Positions 17,414 to 25,768 are shown, numbered from the stretch's first letter. The stretch is 64,000 bases of DNA from Sulfurospirillum barnesii SES-3 (GCF_000265295.1 NC_018002.1:310001-374000), one strand, 5' to 3'. Program-made: numbers and translations. Notes: generated by a model from the letters alone, not told the origin.

Positions 17414-18343
17414 ATGCGTGTAGGAATTATCGGTGTGGGCGGTGTTGGGGTTGAGTTGGTCAATTATCTTTTAACGCTGGGAAATATGAGTGAGATTGTC
17501 TTAGTCAATCGCAACAAAGAAAAAGCGATGGGAGAAGTGGCGGATTTTTCGTATGTGGAGTCGTTTACCTATGCACGAAACACGCATTTGCACAGTGGGG
17601 ATTATGTGGATTGTGCGCACTGCGATGTGATTGTCATTACCGCAGGGGCGCAACTTAAGGGCAATCAAACACGAGATGAGCTTCTGCATGAAAATGCCAC
17701 GTTAATACGAGAAATTGTGCATGAGCTTTACACCTACGCACCGCATGCGATTATTATCATGGTGACCAATCCTGTGGATGTTCTCACACACATTGCCTAC
17801 AAAGAGGGGCTTTACCCAAGGGAGCGTTTGATTAGCTCAGGCACACTCGTTGACACCGCACGTTTTATGAAGATAGTGAGCAAAAAAGTGGGGATTGACC
17901 CTAAAAATATCAACGGCTATGTTTTGGGAGAACATGGCAAAGGAAGCACGCTTCCATGGAGCATTTGCAACATTTGTGGATTGGATGTCGATACGTTTTG
18001 CGAGCTCAATAGCTTACCTCTGCTTGATCGTGAAGCGATTTATCACGATGTGCTCAATGCAGGTTTTGAGATATTTTACAAAAAAGGCAACACCAACCAC
18101 AGCACGGCTGCGAGTGTGTTTCGCATTATTCGAGCCATTGCCAATGATGAGCACTCCGTTTTACCTTTAGGTGTTTATTTGGATGGGGAGTATGGACTGC
18201 ATGATGTGGTTTTGAATGTTCCTGTGGTGGTAACGAAAAAAGGTGCAAGTAAGATTTTAAACTATAAACTGCTCCCAGGAGAGCTTGAAGCCTTACATGT
18301 AAGCGCAAAAACCATGCAAAAAATGGCGCAAGAGGTGATGTGA
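17414..18343 (+). CDS. Lactate/malate dehydrogenase family protein
   Basis: 309 residues, full length. The NAD-binding loop GVGGVGVEL is near residue 7, the catalytic pair is Asp-x-x-Arg in VDTARF and His in GEHG, and the substrate arginine sits in NQTR (Arg87). The residue that separates lactate (Gln102) from malate (Arg102) dehydrogenases is Leu81 here (AQLKGNQTR), so neither activity can be assumed. A 2-oxoacid with an uncharged side chain is possible. ATG 17414 has AAAGGACG upstream. It stands alone, followed by a strong hairpin. Confidence 0.85.
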   Translation: MRVGIIGVGGVGVELVNYLLTLGNMSEIVLVNRNKEKAMGEVADFSYVESFTYARNTHLHSGDYVDCAHCDVIVITAGAQLKGNQTRDELLHENATLIREIVHELYTYAPHAIIIMVTNPVDVLTHIAYKEGLYPRERLISSGTLVDTARFMKIVSKKVGIDPKNINGYVLGEHGKGSTLPWSICNICGLDVDTFCELNSLPLLDREAIYHDVLNAGFEIFYKKGNTNHSTAASVFRIIRAIANDEHSVLPLGVYLDGEYGLHDVVLNVPVVVTKKGASKILNYKLLPGELEALHVSAKTMQKMAQEVM

Positions 18344-18378
18344 ATTCACCTCTTGCATCTTTACATGTAAAGATTAGA

Positions 18379-18406
18379 CTTCTTGCAAAATGAGTTTTGC
18401 AAGAAG
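18379..18406. terminator. Perfect 12-bp hairpin after the dehydrogenase gene
   Basis: Arms CTTCTTGCAAAA (18379-18390) and TTTTGCAAGAAG (18395-18406) with loop TGAG. It lies between convergent genes and is preceded by a dispersed palindrome extended to 18 symmetric bases (18357-18374). Confidence 0.7.
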
Positions 18407-18491
18407 GAAAAGCACCAAGGGTGCGCGGGCTTTCTGCCAAAGAAAACCCAGTGTTAACGTAGCCTTTAGAGCTTTGCTTTAAAGGCGTGTT

Positions 18492-18510
18492 AAGAGTTCT
18501 GCAAGAACTC
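18492..18510 (-). terminator. Hairpin after pyrC
   Basis: AGAGTTCT (18492-18499) pairs with AGAACTCT (18503-18510) around GCA, directly past the pyrC stop. There is no long T-run. Confidence 0.5.
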
Positions 18511-18512
18511 TA

Positions 18513-19790
18513 TTATAAGCAGTGTGGAAAGTCGTACACTACACGACCATTTTTAAGTGTCATTACCGCAGCGCCTGTGAGCGTTTGCCCAAAGAGTGGG
18601 GAATTTTTTGATTTGGATTTGTTGATGCTTTCATCGTAAACATACTCTTTATTGGGGTCAATAATCGCAATATCCGCTAGCATCCCTTTAGCAATTTTCC
18701 CCTTGGTTTTTAGGTTCAAAATTTTTGCAGGATTGGCTGAAGTGAGTTCAACCATACGCTCAAGAGAAATCACCCCTTCATTCACCAATTTAAGTGTCAA
18801 TGGTACAAGCGTTTGAAGTCCTAAAATGCCAAAAGGAGCGTTGTCAAACTCGACAAATTTGTCATCGGTATGGTGTGGCGCATGGTCGGTTGCAATCACA
18901 TCGACTAAACCGCTCTTAAGCGCTTCTCGAATCGCTTGAATGTCATTTTCGCCACGAAGCGGTGGGGACATTTTAAAATGCGTGTTGTAGGAGAGAAGGT
19001 TTTTATCGGAAAAGCTAAAGTGGTGCGGTGTTACTTCGCAGGTAATGTTAATACCCTGTTGTTTTGCCAGTTCAATAAGCTTCAACGACCACGCAGAACT
19101 CACATGTGCGATATGGATGTGCCCTTGGGTCAGTTTGGCTAAGAGCATATCCCGAGAAATCATAATCTCCTCTTTCTCCGATGCCATGCCTTTAAGCCCC
19201 AAAATCGTCGAAACCGCACCCTCATGCATCACACCTTTACGACACAGTGAGCAATCCTCCGAGTGGCTAATGACAAAAGAGTTAAATCCACGAGAATACT
19301 CTAGCGCATCTCGCATCACACTGCTATCTGATACGGGCAGTCCATCGTCTGAAAACGCTACCGCTCCTGCTTCAATCATATCGCCCATTTCAACGATGCG
19401 GTCGCCATGCAAGCCTTGAGAAATTGCGCCTATGGGGAGCAAATCAATCAAACCACGTTGTTTGGCTTTTTGAATCATCGCACGGGTAATGGAACTGTTG
19501 TCATTAATAGGAAAAGTGTTTGCCATAGGAAGGCAGGTGGTTACACCGCTTGCAACGGCTGTTTCACTCCCTGATATGACATCGTCTTTGTACTCTTGCC
19601 CTGGGTCTCTAAAATGCACGTGCATATCAATAAGCCCTGGCATAATGTAATTTCCACACGCATCAATCACCTTGTCCGCTTCTACTTCATGCGCAATAAT
19701 ATCTACAATCATCTCATCTTCAATGAGCACGTTTGCTTTTATTTGACCATCGCTGTTGACAATAATGCCGTTTTTTATCAAAGTTTTCAT
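18513..19790 (-). CDS. pyrC: Dihydroorotase
   Basis: 425 residues, class I dihydroorotase length. The cytosolic zinc enzyme interconverts carbamoyl-aspartate and dihydroorotate in pyrimidine synthesis. The metal motif HVHFRDPGQ is near residue 58, and DVIATDHAPHHTDDK near residue 294 is the second signature. The start codon directly follows the pyrB stop with no gap, so the two are translated from one message. In this class PyrC can form a complex with PyrB. Confidence 0.95.
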   Translation of the reverse strand: MKTLIKNGIIVNSDGQIKANVLIEDEMIVDIIAHEVEADKVIDACGNYIMPGLIDMHVHFRDPGQEYKDDVISGSETAVASGVTTCLPMANTFPINDNSSITRAMIQKAKQRGLIDLLPIGAISQGLHGDRIVEMGDMIEAGAVAFSDDGLPVSDSSVMRDALEYSRGFNSFVISHSEDCSLCRKGVMHEGAVSTILGLKGMASEKEEIMISRDMLLAKLTQGHIHIAHVSSAWSLKLIELAKQQGINITCEVTPHHFSFSDKNLLSYNTHFKMSPPLRGENDIQAIREALKSGLVDVIATDHAPHHTDDKFVEFDNAPFGILGLQTLVPLTLKLVNEGVISLERMVELTSANPAKILNLKTKGKIAKGMLADIAIIDPNKEYVYDESINKSKSKNSPLFGQTLTGAAVMTLKNGRVVYDFPHCL

Positions 19791-20729
19791 TTACGCATTC
19801 CTACTTTTTCTATAGAGGTTAAGGGTATGAAGGACTGCCATACGAATGGCAACACCGTTTTCAACCTGATTTAAAATCACTGAGTAATCCTTGTTATCAA
19901 CAACATCTGAGTTCATCTCTACCCCACGGTTAATCGGTCCTGGGTGAAGCACGATGGCATTTTTATTGGCGAGTTTCATACGAGTAGAAGTAAGCCCAAA
20001 AAATTTGGAGTATTCACGAACCGATGGGAATGGATTTCCATCTTGTCTTTCGAGTTGAATGCGAAGCATAATAATCACATCGCTGCCCTCAACTGCTTCT
20101 TCCATAGAAGAACACACATGACAGTCAAAGACTTCCATGTGCACAGGAAGCATCATCGGAGGTCCAAAGAGTTTGACGTTAATGCCTAGCTTTCGCATTG
20201 CCCAAATGTCAGAGCGTGCCACTCTGCTGTGAAGAATATCGCCAATAATGGCAACTGTTAAGTTTTCAAAACTCCCTTTGTGCTCTAAAATGGTAAACAA
20301 ATCCAGCAAGCCTTGTGTAGGGTGTTCATTGAGCCCATCGCCTGCATTGACAATAGAAGCATCACTGTTTTGAGCCACAAAATGCGCTGCACCTGAGTTT
20401 GGATGGCGCAAAACAAAAATATCGGTTTTCATCGCTTCCATATTGCGAATGGTATCCACTAAGGTTTCACCTTTTTTGGAACTGCTTTGAGAAGATGAAA
20501 AATTGATAGCATCAGCGCCAAGGCGTTTGGCAGCAACTTCAAAAGAGACACGTGTACGTGTGGAGTTTTCATAAAAAGCGTTAATAACCGTCTTTCCATG
20601 GAGAGAAGGGGATTTTTTGACATCGCTGTTGTTGAGTGCTTTAAACTCTTTGGCTAAATCGATAAACGAAAGAATTTCCTCTTTACTGAGGTCTCTTAAA
20701 CCAATCAAATCTTTGTGCTGATACACCAT
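19791..20729 (-). CDS. pyrB: Aspartate carbamoyltransferase catalytic subunit
   Basis: 312 residues from ATG 20729, which has AAAGAGG at good spacing on the minus strand; a TTG two codons earlier is too close to that site. The enzyme condenses carbamoyl phosphate with aspartate. The carbamoyl-phosphate motif STRTRVSFE is near residue 52 and the HPTQGLLD signature is also clear. No pyrI regulatory subunit is nearby, as expected for Campylobacterota. Confidence 0.95.
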   Translation of the reverse strand: MVYQHKDLIGLRDLSKEEILSFIDLAKEFKALNNSDVKKSPSLHGKTVINAFYENSTRTRVSFEVAAKRLGADAINFSSSQSSSKKGETLVDTIRNMEAMKTDIFVLRHPNSGAAHFVAQNSDASIVNAGDGLNEHPTQGLLDLFTILEHKGSFENLTVAIIGDILHSRVARSDIWAMRKLGINVKLFGPPMMLPVHMEVFDCHVCSSMEEAVEGSDVIIMLRIQLERQDGNPFPSVREYSKFFGLTSTRMKLANKNAIVLHPGPINRGVEMNSDVVDNKDYSVILNQVENGVAIRMAVLHTLNLYRKSRNA

Positions 20730-20893
20730 GAGCAAGTACCTCTTTGTTGTAGTATGAGATGGGGAGGTTGGTTTTGTGGATAACCAAATCCGTGAATTTT
20801 ATCTAATTTTCTCTTAATGAACTATTTGTAATGTTTTTACATGTAAAGCCTAAAAGGTATATTTTTTGCTTTTACATGTAAAAGGAGTATGCT

Positions 20894-21256
20894 ATGGATA
20901 GTAGACTGTTTCAGATAGACCCGTATGCGGGCATTGGGTATGGAATGTATAATTCCATCAAAGGTGAAGAGGGGAGTTTTGAGGATTTTTTGCTCCACTA
21001 TGACTCTACTAAAGCCAATGAAGGGGATAATTCATGGCTGAGTAATCTCATAGCTAAAGAGACCCTCAATGCATTTAGTTCCCCTGATGTATGGCAAGCA
21101 ATGAACACCTTAGGCATCAGTGGGCTTGATTTTATGGGGTCATCAAATTTTTTTGATGCTCAAGTTTATGCTCTTAAAATACAACTCTTTGAAGCGTTTA
21201 GCAAGCGAGACGACTATAAAGAGATGGAACCACTTTTAAAACAGTTACTCTCTTAG
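20894..21256 (+). CDS. Hypothetical protein (120 aa)
   Basis: 120 residues, soluble and acidic, no family recognised. The ribosome-binding site AAAAGGAG is strong and seven bases from the ATG, which supports a real gene. Two copies of the dispersed palindrome flank the short upstream region (20837 and 20872); the second abuts the Shine-Dalgarno sequence and could pair with the first to hide it. The C-terminus (AFSKRDDYKEMEPLLKQLLS) is helical. It overlaps the convergent gene by four bases. Confidence 0.65.
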   Translation: MDSRLFQIDPYAGIGYGMYNSIKGEEGSFEDFLLHYDSTKANEGDNSWLSNLIAKETLNAFSSPDVWQAMNTLGISGLDFMGSSNFFDAQVYALKIQLFEAFSKRDDYKEMEPLLKQLLS

Positions 21257-21609
21257 CGACAGATGTAGGTAACGATGTCGGCTTGCGCACTTCCAATAGT
21301 GGGTTGATACCATTGTGTTGGTGCGTTGGTTGAAATAGCTTTAGCCGAGTTGATGTTATGTCCCATTTCTCTAAGAATACGTGAGGCACAGTTAATTTCG
21401 ACTTTGATGTACAAAATGGTGTCATAACTCAAGCGTTTAATTGTCACTTGCTGAATGGTTGCTTGTTTTGTGTTAGACAAAATATAGTATTTAAATGGAT
21501 CTTTATACGCTGTTCTAGGTACTTCTACCTCATTGTTTCTTCCTGCTCCATAAGTATTAAGTGCGAGAAAAAGGGCGCTTAGTGCAAGAAAAGAGTAACG
21601 AAAAACCAT
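21253..21609 (-). CDS. Small exported hypothetical protein
   Basis: 118 residues from ATG 21609, preceded by AAGGAGACGACG on the minus strand. A Sec signal (MVFRYSFLALSALFLALNTYGAG) is followed by about 95 residues, including two cysteines near Cys76 and Cys117 that could form a disulfide. I recognise no family. It stands alone between a convergent gene and a divergent EAL gene. Confidence 0.65.
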   Translation of the reverse strand: MVFRYSFLALSALFLALNTYGAGRNNEVEVPRTAYKDPFKYYILSNTKQATIQQVTIKRLSYDTILYIKVEINCASRILREMGHNINSAKAISTNAPTQWYQPTIGSAQADIVTYICR

Positions 21610-21752
21610 CGTCGTCTCCTTTTGTATTGAGATAAAAAATTGTAACACAAAAAACTTCAATAGGTATTAGTTACTTTTATAGGGTATTTTTATAATTTAC
21701 TTAACTTTTGCTACAATGGCTTTGGTTTTCAAGATTTAACGAGGGGAAAACG

Positions 21753-23060
21753 ATGCAAGAGCATGCGTACAAAGAGTTATCGGCGTCTGAAAAAATTCAT
21801 TTGCTGACCAGAGAATTAGAACTCGTTCAACAAAATCTTGTCGATCAATTTTACACAGATCCTCTGACTCGTTTACCCAACCTCTACAAACTCCGTCATG
21901 ACCTTGAAGAAGAGAATGATTTTACCTTTGTCCTTGCCAATATTGATAATTTTAAACTTTTGAATGATTTTTACGGTTTTGTTGTGGGAGATTTTATTTT
22001 AGAATCCTTTGCAAAAAGCCTTAAAGAGTCCTTGCAAGGCGCAAGTGTTTATCGTATTGCAGGGGATGAATTTGCTATTTTAATCAAAAATAGAATGGAT
22101 TTTTATTATTTAAAAGAGTACCTTGAAGAGTTATCCAAAACATTTAATCACTTAAAATATGCCTATGCTCAAACGGAAATTTATGTTGATTGTACCCTCT
22201 CTTCCAGTGCTAGTACATCTCATCACGATATTTTTTCCAAAGTCAATATGGCACTCAAATACGCTAAAAAACACCAACTCAAATATTGGATTTATGAAGA
22301 CCGTATGAATTTTACACAAGAGTACGAACGCAATTTAAAATACGCTACCAAAGTGCGTAAAGCCATTGTGGAGTGTTCTGGCATTGTGCCTTATTTTCAG
22401 CCCATTATCGATAATCAAACCAATGAAATTGTCAAATACGAAGCGCTTTCTCGTTTGGTAGATGAAAAAGGAATGATTCACAACCCCAACCATTTTATTC
22501 CCATTGCCAAGACGATTAAAGTGTACGATAAAATTACGATGACAGTGATTGAAAAAAGTTTTGAAATTTTTAAAGAGCATCCGTTTGATTTTAGCATCAA
22601 CCTTTCATTTGAAGATATTATTAATGAGGCGATGTACGATTTTATTATCCATAAATTAAGCACCTCAAAAATGGGGCATCGTGTCACATTTGAGCTTTTG
22701 GAATCTGAGAAAGTGCAAGATTTTAATAAAGTAAAACATTTTTTTCATGAAATTAAACGCTATGGCGTGAAGGTTGCCATAGATGATTTTGGAAGTGGGT
22801 TTTCAAACTTTTCGTATGTGATTAAACTCAAACCCGATTTTATAAAAATAGATGGCAGTTTAATCAAAGAGATTGATCGAGATAAAAACGCTCAAATCGT
22901 TGTTGAAACCATTGTCGATTTTTCCAAAAAACTGGGCATTAAAACCGTAGCAGAGTTTGTGCATTCTAGTACGGTTCTTTCGATGGTGAAGCAATTAGGG
23001 ATTGATTATTCGCAAGGTTACTATATTGATATGCCCTCTCCTATCCTTTCGACCCATTAA
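21753..23060 (+). CDS. GGDEF/EAL protein, probable c-di-GMP phosphodiesterase
   Basis: 435 residues from ATG 21753 with GAGGGG upstream. A short N-terminal helix leads to a GGDEF domain (about 31-185) whose signature is RIAGDEF at 101-107: AGDEF instead of GGDEF. The EAL domain (about 200-430) keeps EAL at 230-232, then FELLESE, DDFGSGFSN, IKIDGSLI and AEFVHS, so the metal and catalytic residues look intact. The likely role is cleavage of cyclic di-GMP, with the GGDEF part acting as a regulator. There is no membrane or sensor domain. Confidence 0.85.
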   Translation: MQEHAYKELSASEKIHLLTRELELVQQNLVDQFYTDPLTRLPNLYKLRHDLEEENDFTFVLANIDNFKLLNDFYGFVVGDFILESFAKSLKESLQGASVYRIAGDEFAILIKNRMDFYYLKEYLEELSKTFNHLKYAYAQTEIYVDCTLSSSASTSHHDIFSKVNMALKYAKKHQLKYWIYEDRMNFTQEYERNLKYATKVRKAIVECSGIVPYFQPIIDNQTNEIVKYEALSRLVDEKGMIHNPNHFIPIAKTIKVYDKITMTVIEKSFEIFKEHPFDFSINLSFEDIINEAMYDFIIHKLSTSKMGHRVTFELLESEKVQDFNKVKHFFHEIKRYGVKVAIDDFGSGFSNFSYVIKLKPDFIKIDGSLIKEIDRDKNAQIVVETIVDFSKKLGIKTVAEFVHSSTVLSMVKQLGIDYSQGYYIDMPSPILSTH

Positions 23061-23078
23061 GTTGTTTACATGTAAAGA

Positions 23079-23429
23079 TTAGCTGAGCTGTGTATCCCAC
23101 AGCACAGAGATACCATATTCCGTATCGAGAATAAGAGGTTTGAAGTATTCACTCCCTCCTTTTTTCCCATGCAAACGCACCACAATTTGTCCCTCTTGAA
23201 GCAATTTTTTCATCTCCAACTCGCTCAAACTCCGTTTATTCCAGCGCAATAGTACATTGGAGTAGACTTGAAAACGGCACGTTGAGGTGGCACTAAAAAC
23301 ATAATCATCGTTTATATCTTTCTCTTTCATGGCATGTTCACAATGGTAAAGATGAACTTTTTGCCCTCTGGCGGTTATTTTTTTTGAAAGGACATTTCCC
23401 CCACAATAAGGACATTTCCCTAAAATCAT
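23079..23429 (-). CDS. Zinc-ribbon protein with topoisomerase C-terminal-repeat-like part
   Basis: 116 residues from ATG 23429 (TTGAGG upstream). The N-terminus has CPYCGGNV and further cysteines at the HCEH and STCRF positions, a zinc-ribbon pattern. The second half (LSELEMKKLLQEGQIVVRLHGKKGGSEYFKPLIL) resembles the small repeat at the C-terminus of type IA topoisomerases. It is encoded alone, without a topoisomerase catalytic domain. A nucleic-acid-binding role is an inference. Confidence 0.55.
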   Translation of the reverse strand: MILGKCPYCGGNVLSKKITARGQKVHLYHCEHAMKEKDINDDYVFSATSTCRFQVYSNVLLRWNKRSLSELEMKKLLQEGQIVVRLHGKKGGSEYFKPLILDTEYGISVLWDTQLS

Positions 23430-23510
23430 GTCACACCTCAATGGTTAGATGGAAGCATGATACCAAAGCCCAAAAGAGGTGATTAAAAATATTTCAAAAT
23501 GAAAGAAAAC

Positions 23511-23933
23511 TTACAAAAACTTCTCCACAAAAGCATCCAAACCTTCATCGTTCATTGCTCCACTGACACGTTCCACTTCTTTACCCTCTTTAAAGACAAT
23601 CAGCGTAGGAATGGAGCGGATTTTAAAGCGGGTGGCTAAAAATTGCTCGGCTTCGGTGTCGACTTTGGCAAAGAGAACACGAAGGGGATAGGCACGTGTG
23701 GCTTGCTCGAAAATAGGGGCGAACATTTTGCATGGTCCACACCATGGCGCCCAAAAATCGACAATGACAGGCACATCGGTACTTTCTAGTATTGCTTCTA
23801 GGGTATCGCTACTCAGCGCAATAGGATGTGGGTCGAGGAGGGAAGCTTTGCACTTCCCGCAGTTGGCTTTTTTGTACACGTCTAGTTTTGGGACGTTATT
23901 GGTTGCTAAACAGTGTGAACAGATCACTTTCAT
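23511..23933 (-). CDS. trxC: Thioredoxin 2-type protein (TrxC)
   Basis: 140 residues. An N-terminal zinc module with two CxxC pairs (Cys5/Cys8 and Cys25/Cys28) is followed by a thioredoxin fold with active site WAPWCGPC (Cys65, Cys68) and the cis-proline loop SIPTL. That arrangement is thioredoxin 2. It reduces protein disulfides in the cytosol and in other bacteria is linked to oxidative stress. It ends three bases after the stop of the DUF4392 gene, so the two are probably co-transcribed. Confidence 0.92.
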   Translation of the reverse strand: MKVICSHCLATNNVPKLDVYKKANCGKCKASLLDPHPIALSSDTLEAILESTDVPVIVDFWAPWCGPCKMFAPIFEQATRAYPLRVLFAKVDTEAEQFLATRFKIRSIPTLIVFKEGKEVERVSGAMNDEGLDAFVEKFL

Positions 23934-23936
23934 AGC

Positions 23937-24773
23937 TTATCCTTTGGTTGCGTAATCTTTAAGTGCGTGTAAAATTTCAGGCTCTATCTCCCACTCTTTG
24001 CCATCCACTGACATCATGGACTCTCGTTTGATGCCATCGACTGAGCCTTTAGAAACGATGAAGGCTAGGTACTGCTCAACCGCTTCAAAGGAGGGCAGAA
24101 GGCTTACATGTAAAACCCGCTCAAGCTCAGCAATAAAGCCATAACCGCCCCAGTTAGAAACCGAAGCAATCATGGGATAATCACACGAAATCACACAGTA
24201 GTCATTAAAATACTCTTTATTTTCAAGGGCTTTGGCAAAACTTCCCATGCCCACTTCATTACCCCCATCACCGATACCAAAGCTTGGAGCGGTTTGTGAG
24301 CCTAGTTTGAAAAGTTCATCTACAGGTGCGGTAAACTCTTTCACCGAAACACCTCTGGCGTTGAGGTAATCGCCCTGTGCATTTTGACCGCAGCGCTCAA
24401 TGGAGAAGTGGGCGACGGGTTTGTATTCCTTTAAAAGCGATTCATATTCGTTTACATGTAAACCTTGAAGCGGAATATAAAGGGTTTCAATCTCAGGAAA
24501 ATAGTCTTCACAAAAGGAATCCGTCACAATGACGGGGCGAAAGCCAATTTTTTCAAAGGCTTTGGCTAAAAAGTACGCTCCAATGGGGCCATCGGTTTCA
24601 GCATAACCTGCAACGTAAAATCCTGTATAGATGAAGACCACTCCTTTTTCAAGTTTTACAAAAGCCTCAACCGCTTTTTGGGTGTGCTCAAAAGGAAAAA
24701 GTGCTTGAATTTTGTCCATGTGGCGTGTAGAATGTTGTAAAACAATCTCTTCGATTGTATAAAATGCGTGCAT
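23937..24773 (-). CDS. DUF4392 protein, D-glutamate cyclase C-terminal-like
   Basis: 278 residues. The pattern VVFIYTGFYVAGYAETDGPIGAYFLAKAFEKIGF and later GIGDGGNEVGMG and SNWGGYG belong to DUF4392, the C-terminal domain of mitochondrial D-glutamate cyclase (DGLUCY), which converts D-glutamate to 5-oxo-D-proline. The divergent neighbour encodes the DUF1445 domain, the N-terminal part of the same eukaryotic enzyme. I infer that the two are functionally linked. Two dispersed palindromes lie in the gene, both read as LHV. trxC follows three bases later. Confidence 0.8.
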   Translation of the reverse strand: MHAFYTIEEIVLQHSTRHMDKIQALFPFEHTQKAVEAFVKLEKGVVFIYTGFYVAGYAETDGPIGAYFLAKAFEKIGFRPVIVTDSFCEDYFPEIETLYIPLQGLHVNEYESLLKEYKPVAHFSIERCGQNAQGDYLNARGVSVKEFTAPVDELFKLGSQTAPSFGIGDGGNEVGMGSFAKALENKEYFNDYCVISCDYPMIASVSNWGGYGFIAELERVLHVSLLPSFEAVEQYLAFIVSKGSVDGIKRESMMSVDGKEWEIEPEILHALKDYATKG

Positions 24774-24807
24774 AAAAATCCTTACATGTAAAAGTTGACG
24801 TTAAAAA

Positions 24808-24831
24808 ATTGTATCTAAAATTTGATACAAT
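24808..24831. promoter_or_regulatory. Perfect dyad in the divergent DUF4392/DUF1445 promoter region
   Basis: ATTGTATC (24808-24815) and GATACAAT (24824-24831) are exact inverted repeats with an 8-base spacer, centred in the 80-base gap between the two start codons. A third half-site TGTATC follows at 24831. Its shape is that of a dimeric repressor operator, for example of the GntR family, but no regulator gene is adjacent. Confidence 0.65.
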
Positions 24832-24853
24832 GTATCCAAAAAAAAGGATGAAA

Positions 24854-25621
24854 ATGTGTCCAAAAGAGCTTCGTGCCAAAATTGCCAAAGGGGAATTTAC
24901 ACGACCCACAGCGGGTGAATGCCCTGGTTACATTCAGATGAATATGGTAGCCCTTCCTCGTGCGTATGCCAAAGATTTTGAAGCGTTTGCTCGTGAAAAT
25001 TCTAAAGCGATTCCTGTGCTTGAAGTGATAGAAGAGGGGTATCATTCTAATATTTTAGCACCAGAGGCAAATATTTTAAATGAAATTCCAAAGTACAATA
25101 TTTTACGTGATGGGGTTTTAGTAGAGACGGTTACGGACATGACGCCTTATTATACGCCTGATTTGGTCTTCTTTCTCATTGGATGTAGCTTCTCTTTTGA
25201 GACTGCACTCATTGAAAACGGTATGGCTTTGCGTCATGTGGATGAACAAAAAAATGTGGCGATGTACCGCACTAATGTTGCCCTTAAGCCTGTGGGAGGA
25301 TTTAGCGGTGAAATGGTGGTAAGTATGCGCCCGATTAAAAAAGAAAAAGTCGCTGATGCGTGTGTGGTGACCAGCCATTTTCCTAGGATGCATGGTTCAC
25401 CCATTCACGTTGGATACCCCGAAATGATTGGGATTCAGGATATAACGCATCCTGATTATGGCGATGCGATTGCGATTAAAGAGGATGAGATTCCACTTTT
25501 TTGGCCGTGTGGTGTGACCCCTCAAAATGTGATTACTCAGATGAAACTTCCTTTTGCTATTACCCATGCTCCAGGGCATATGTTTGTTACCGATAAAAGA
25601 GATAGCGAGTATTATGAATAA
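24854..25621 (+). CDS. DUF1445/YcsI (UPF0317) family protein
   Basis: 255 residues from ATG 24854 (AAGGATGAAA upstream); the frame is open from 24809. Family features are RxxIAKGEFTRPTAGECPGYIQMN at the start, then FFLIGCSFSFETALIENG and VTSHFPRMHGSPIHVGYPEMIGI. Members are annotated as putative hydro-lyases. The same domain forms the N-terminal half of eukaryotic D-glutamate cyclase, and its partner domain is the divergent neighbour. The shared dyad between them suggests common control. Confidence 0.88.
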   Translation: MCPKELRAKIAKGEFTRPTAGECPGYIQMNMVALPRAYAKDFEAFARENSKAIPVLEVIEEGYHSNILAPEANILNEIPKYNILRDGVLVETVTDMTPYYTPDLVFFLIGCSFSFETALIENGMALRHVDEQKNVAMYRTNVALKPVGGFSGEMVVSMRPIKKEKVADACVVTSHFPRMHGSPIHVGYPEMIGIQDITHPDYGDAIAIKEDEIPLFWPCGVTPQNVITQMKLPFAITHAPGHMFVTDKRDSEYYE

Positions 25622-25660
25622 ATTGAGGTAATTTTTAGGTATTTTTTGAAAAAAAATGAT

Positions 25661-25752
25661 TATAATTTCGCTACATGATTTAAGGGTTTACGGGGCGGTG
25701 TTTAAACAAAGGTTTAAACGGTAAATGCCCTTACGTTTGTAGGGCTATTTTT
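25661..25752 (+). promoter_or_regulatory. Structured 5' leader with competing stems (riboswitch-like)
   Basis: TATAAT lies at 25661-25666. The transcript then can form an outer stem: AAGGG (25682-25686) with CCCTT (25728-25732) and TTTAC (25687-25691) with GTAAA (25721-25725). Inside it sits a perfect inner hairpin of two GTTTAAAC copies (25700-25707, 25712-25719) with loop AAAG. Alternatively GCCCT (25727-25731) pairs with AGGGC (25741-25745), followed by TATTTTT, which is an intrinsic terminator. The two folds share the same CCCT bases, the usual layout of a transcription attenuator. I do not recognise a known riboswitch class. Confidence 0.6.
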
Positions 25753-25768
25753 GAATGAGAAAGAGATA

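Noticed and set aside
24795-24831. TTGACG with TACAAT as promoter of the DUF1445 gene
   Set aside because: The spacer would be 25 bases, too long for a sigma70 promoter; the sequence is better described as a dyad operator.
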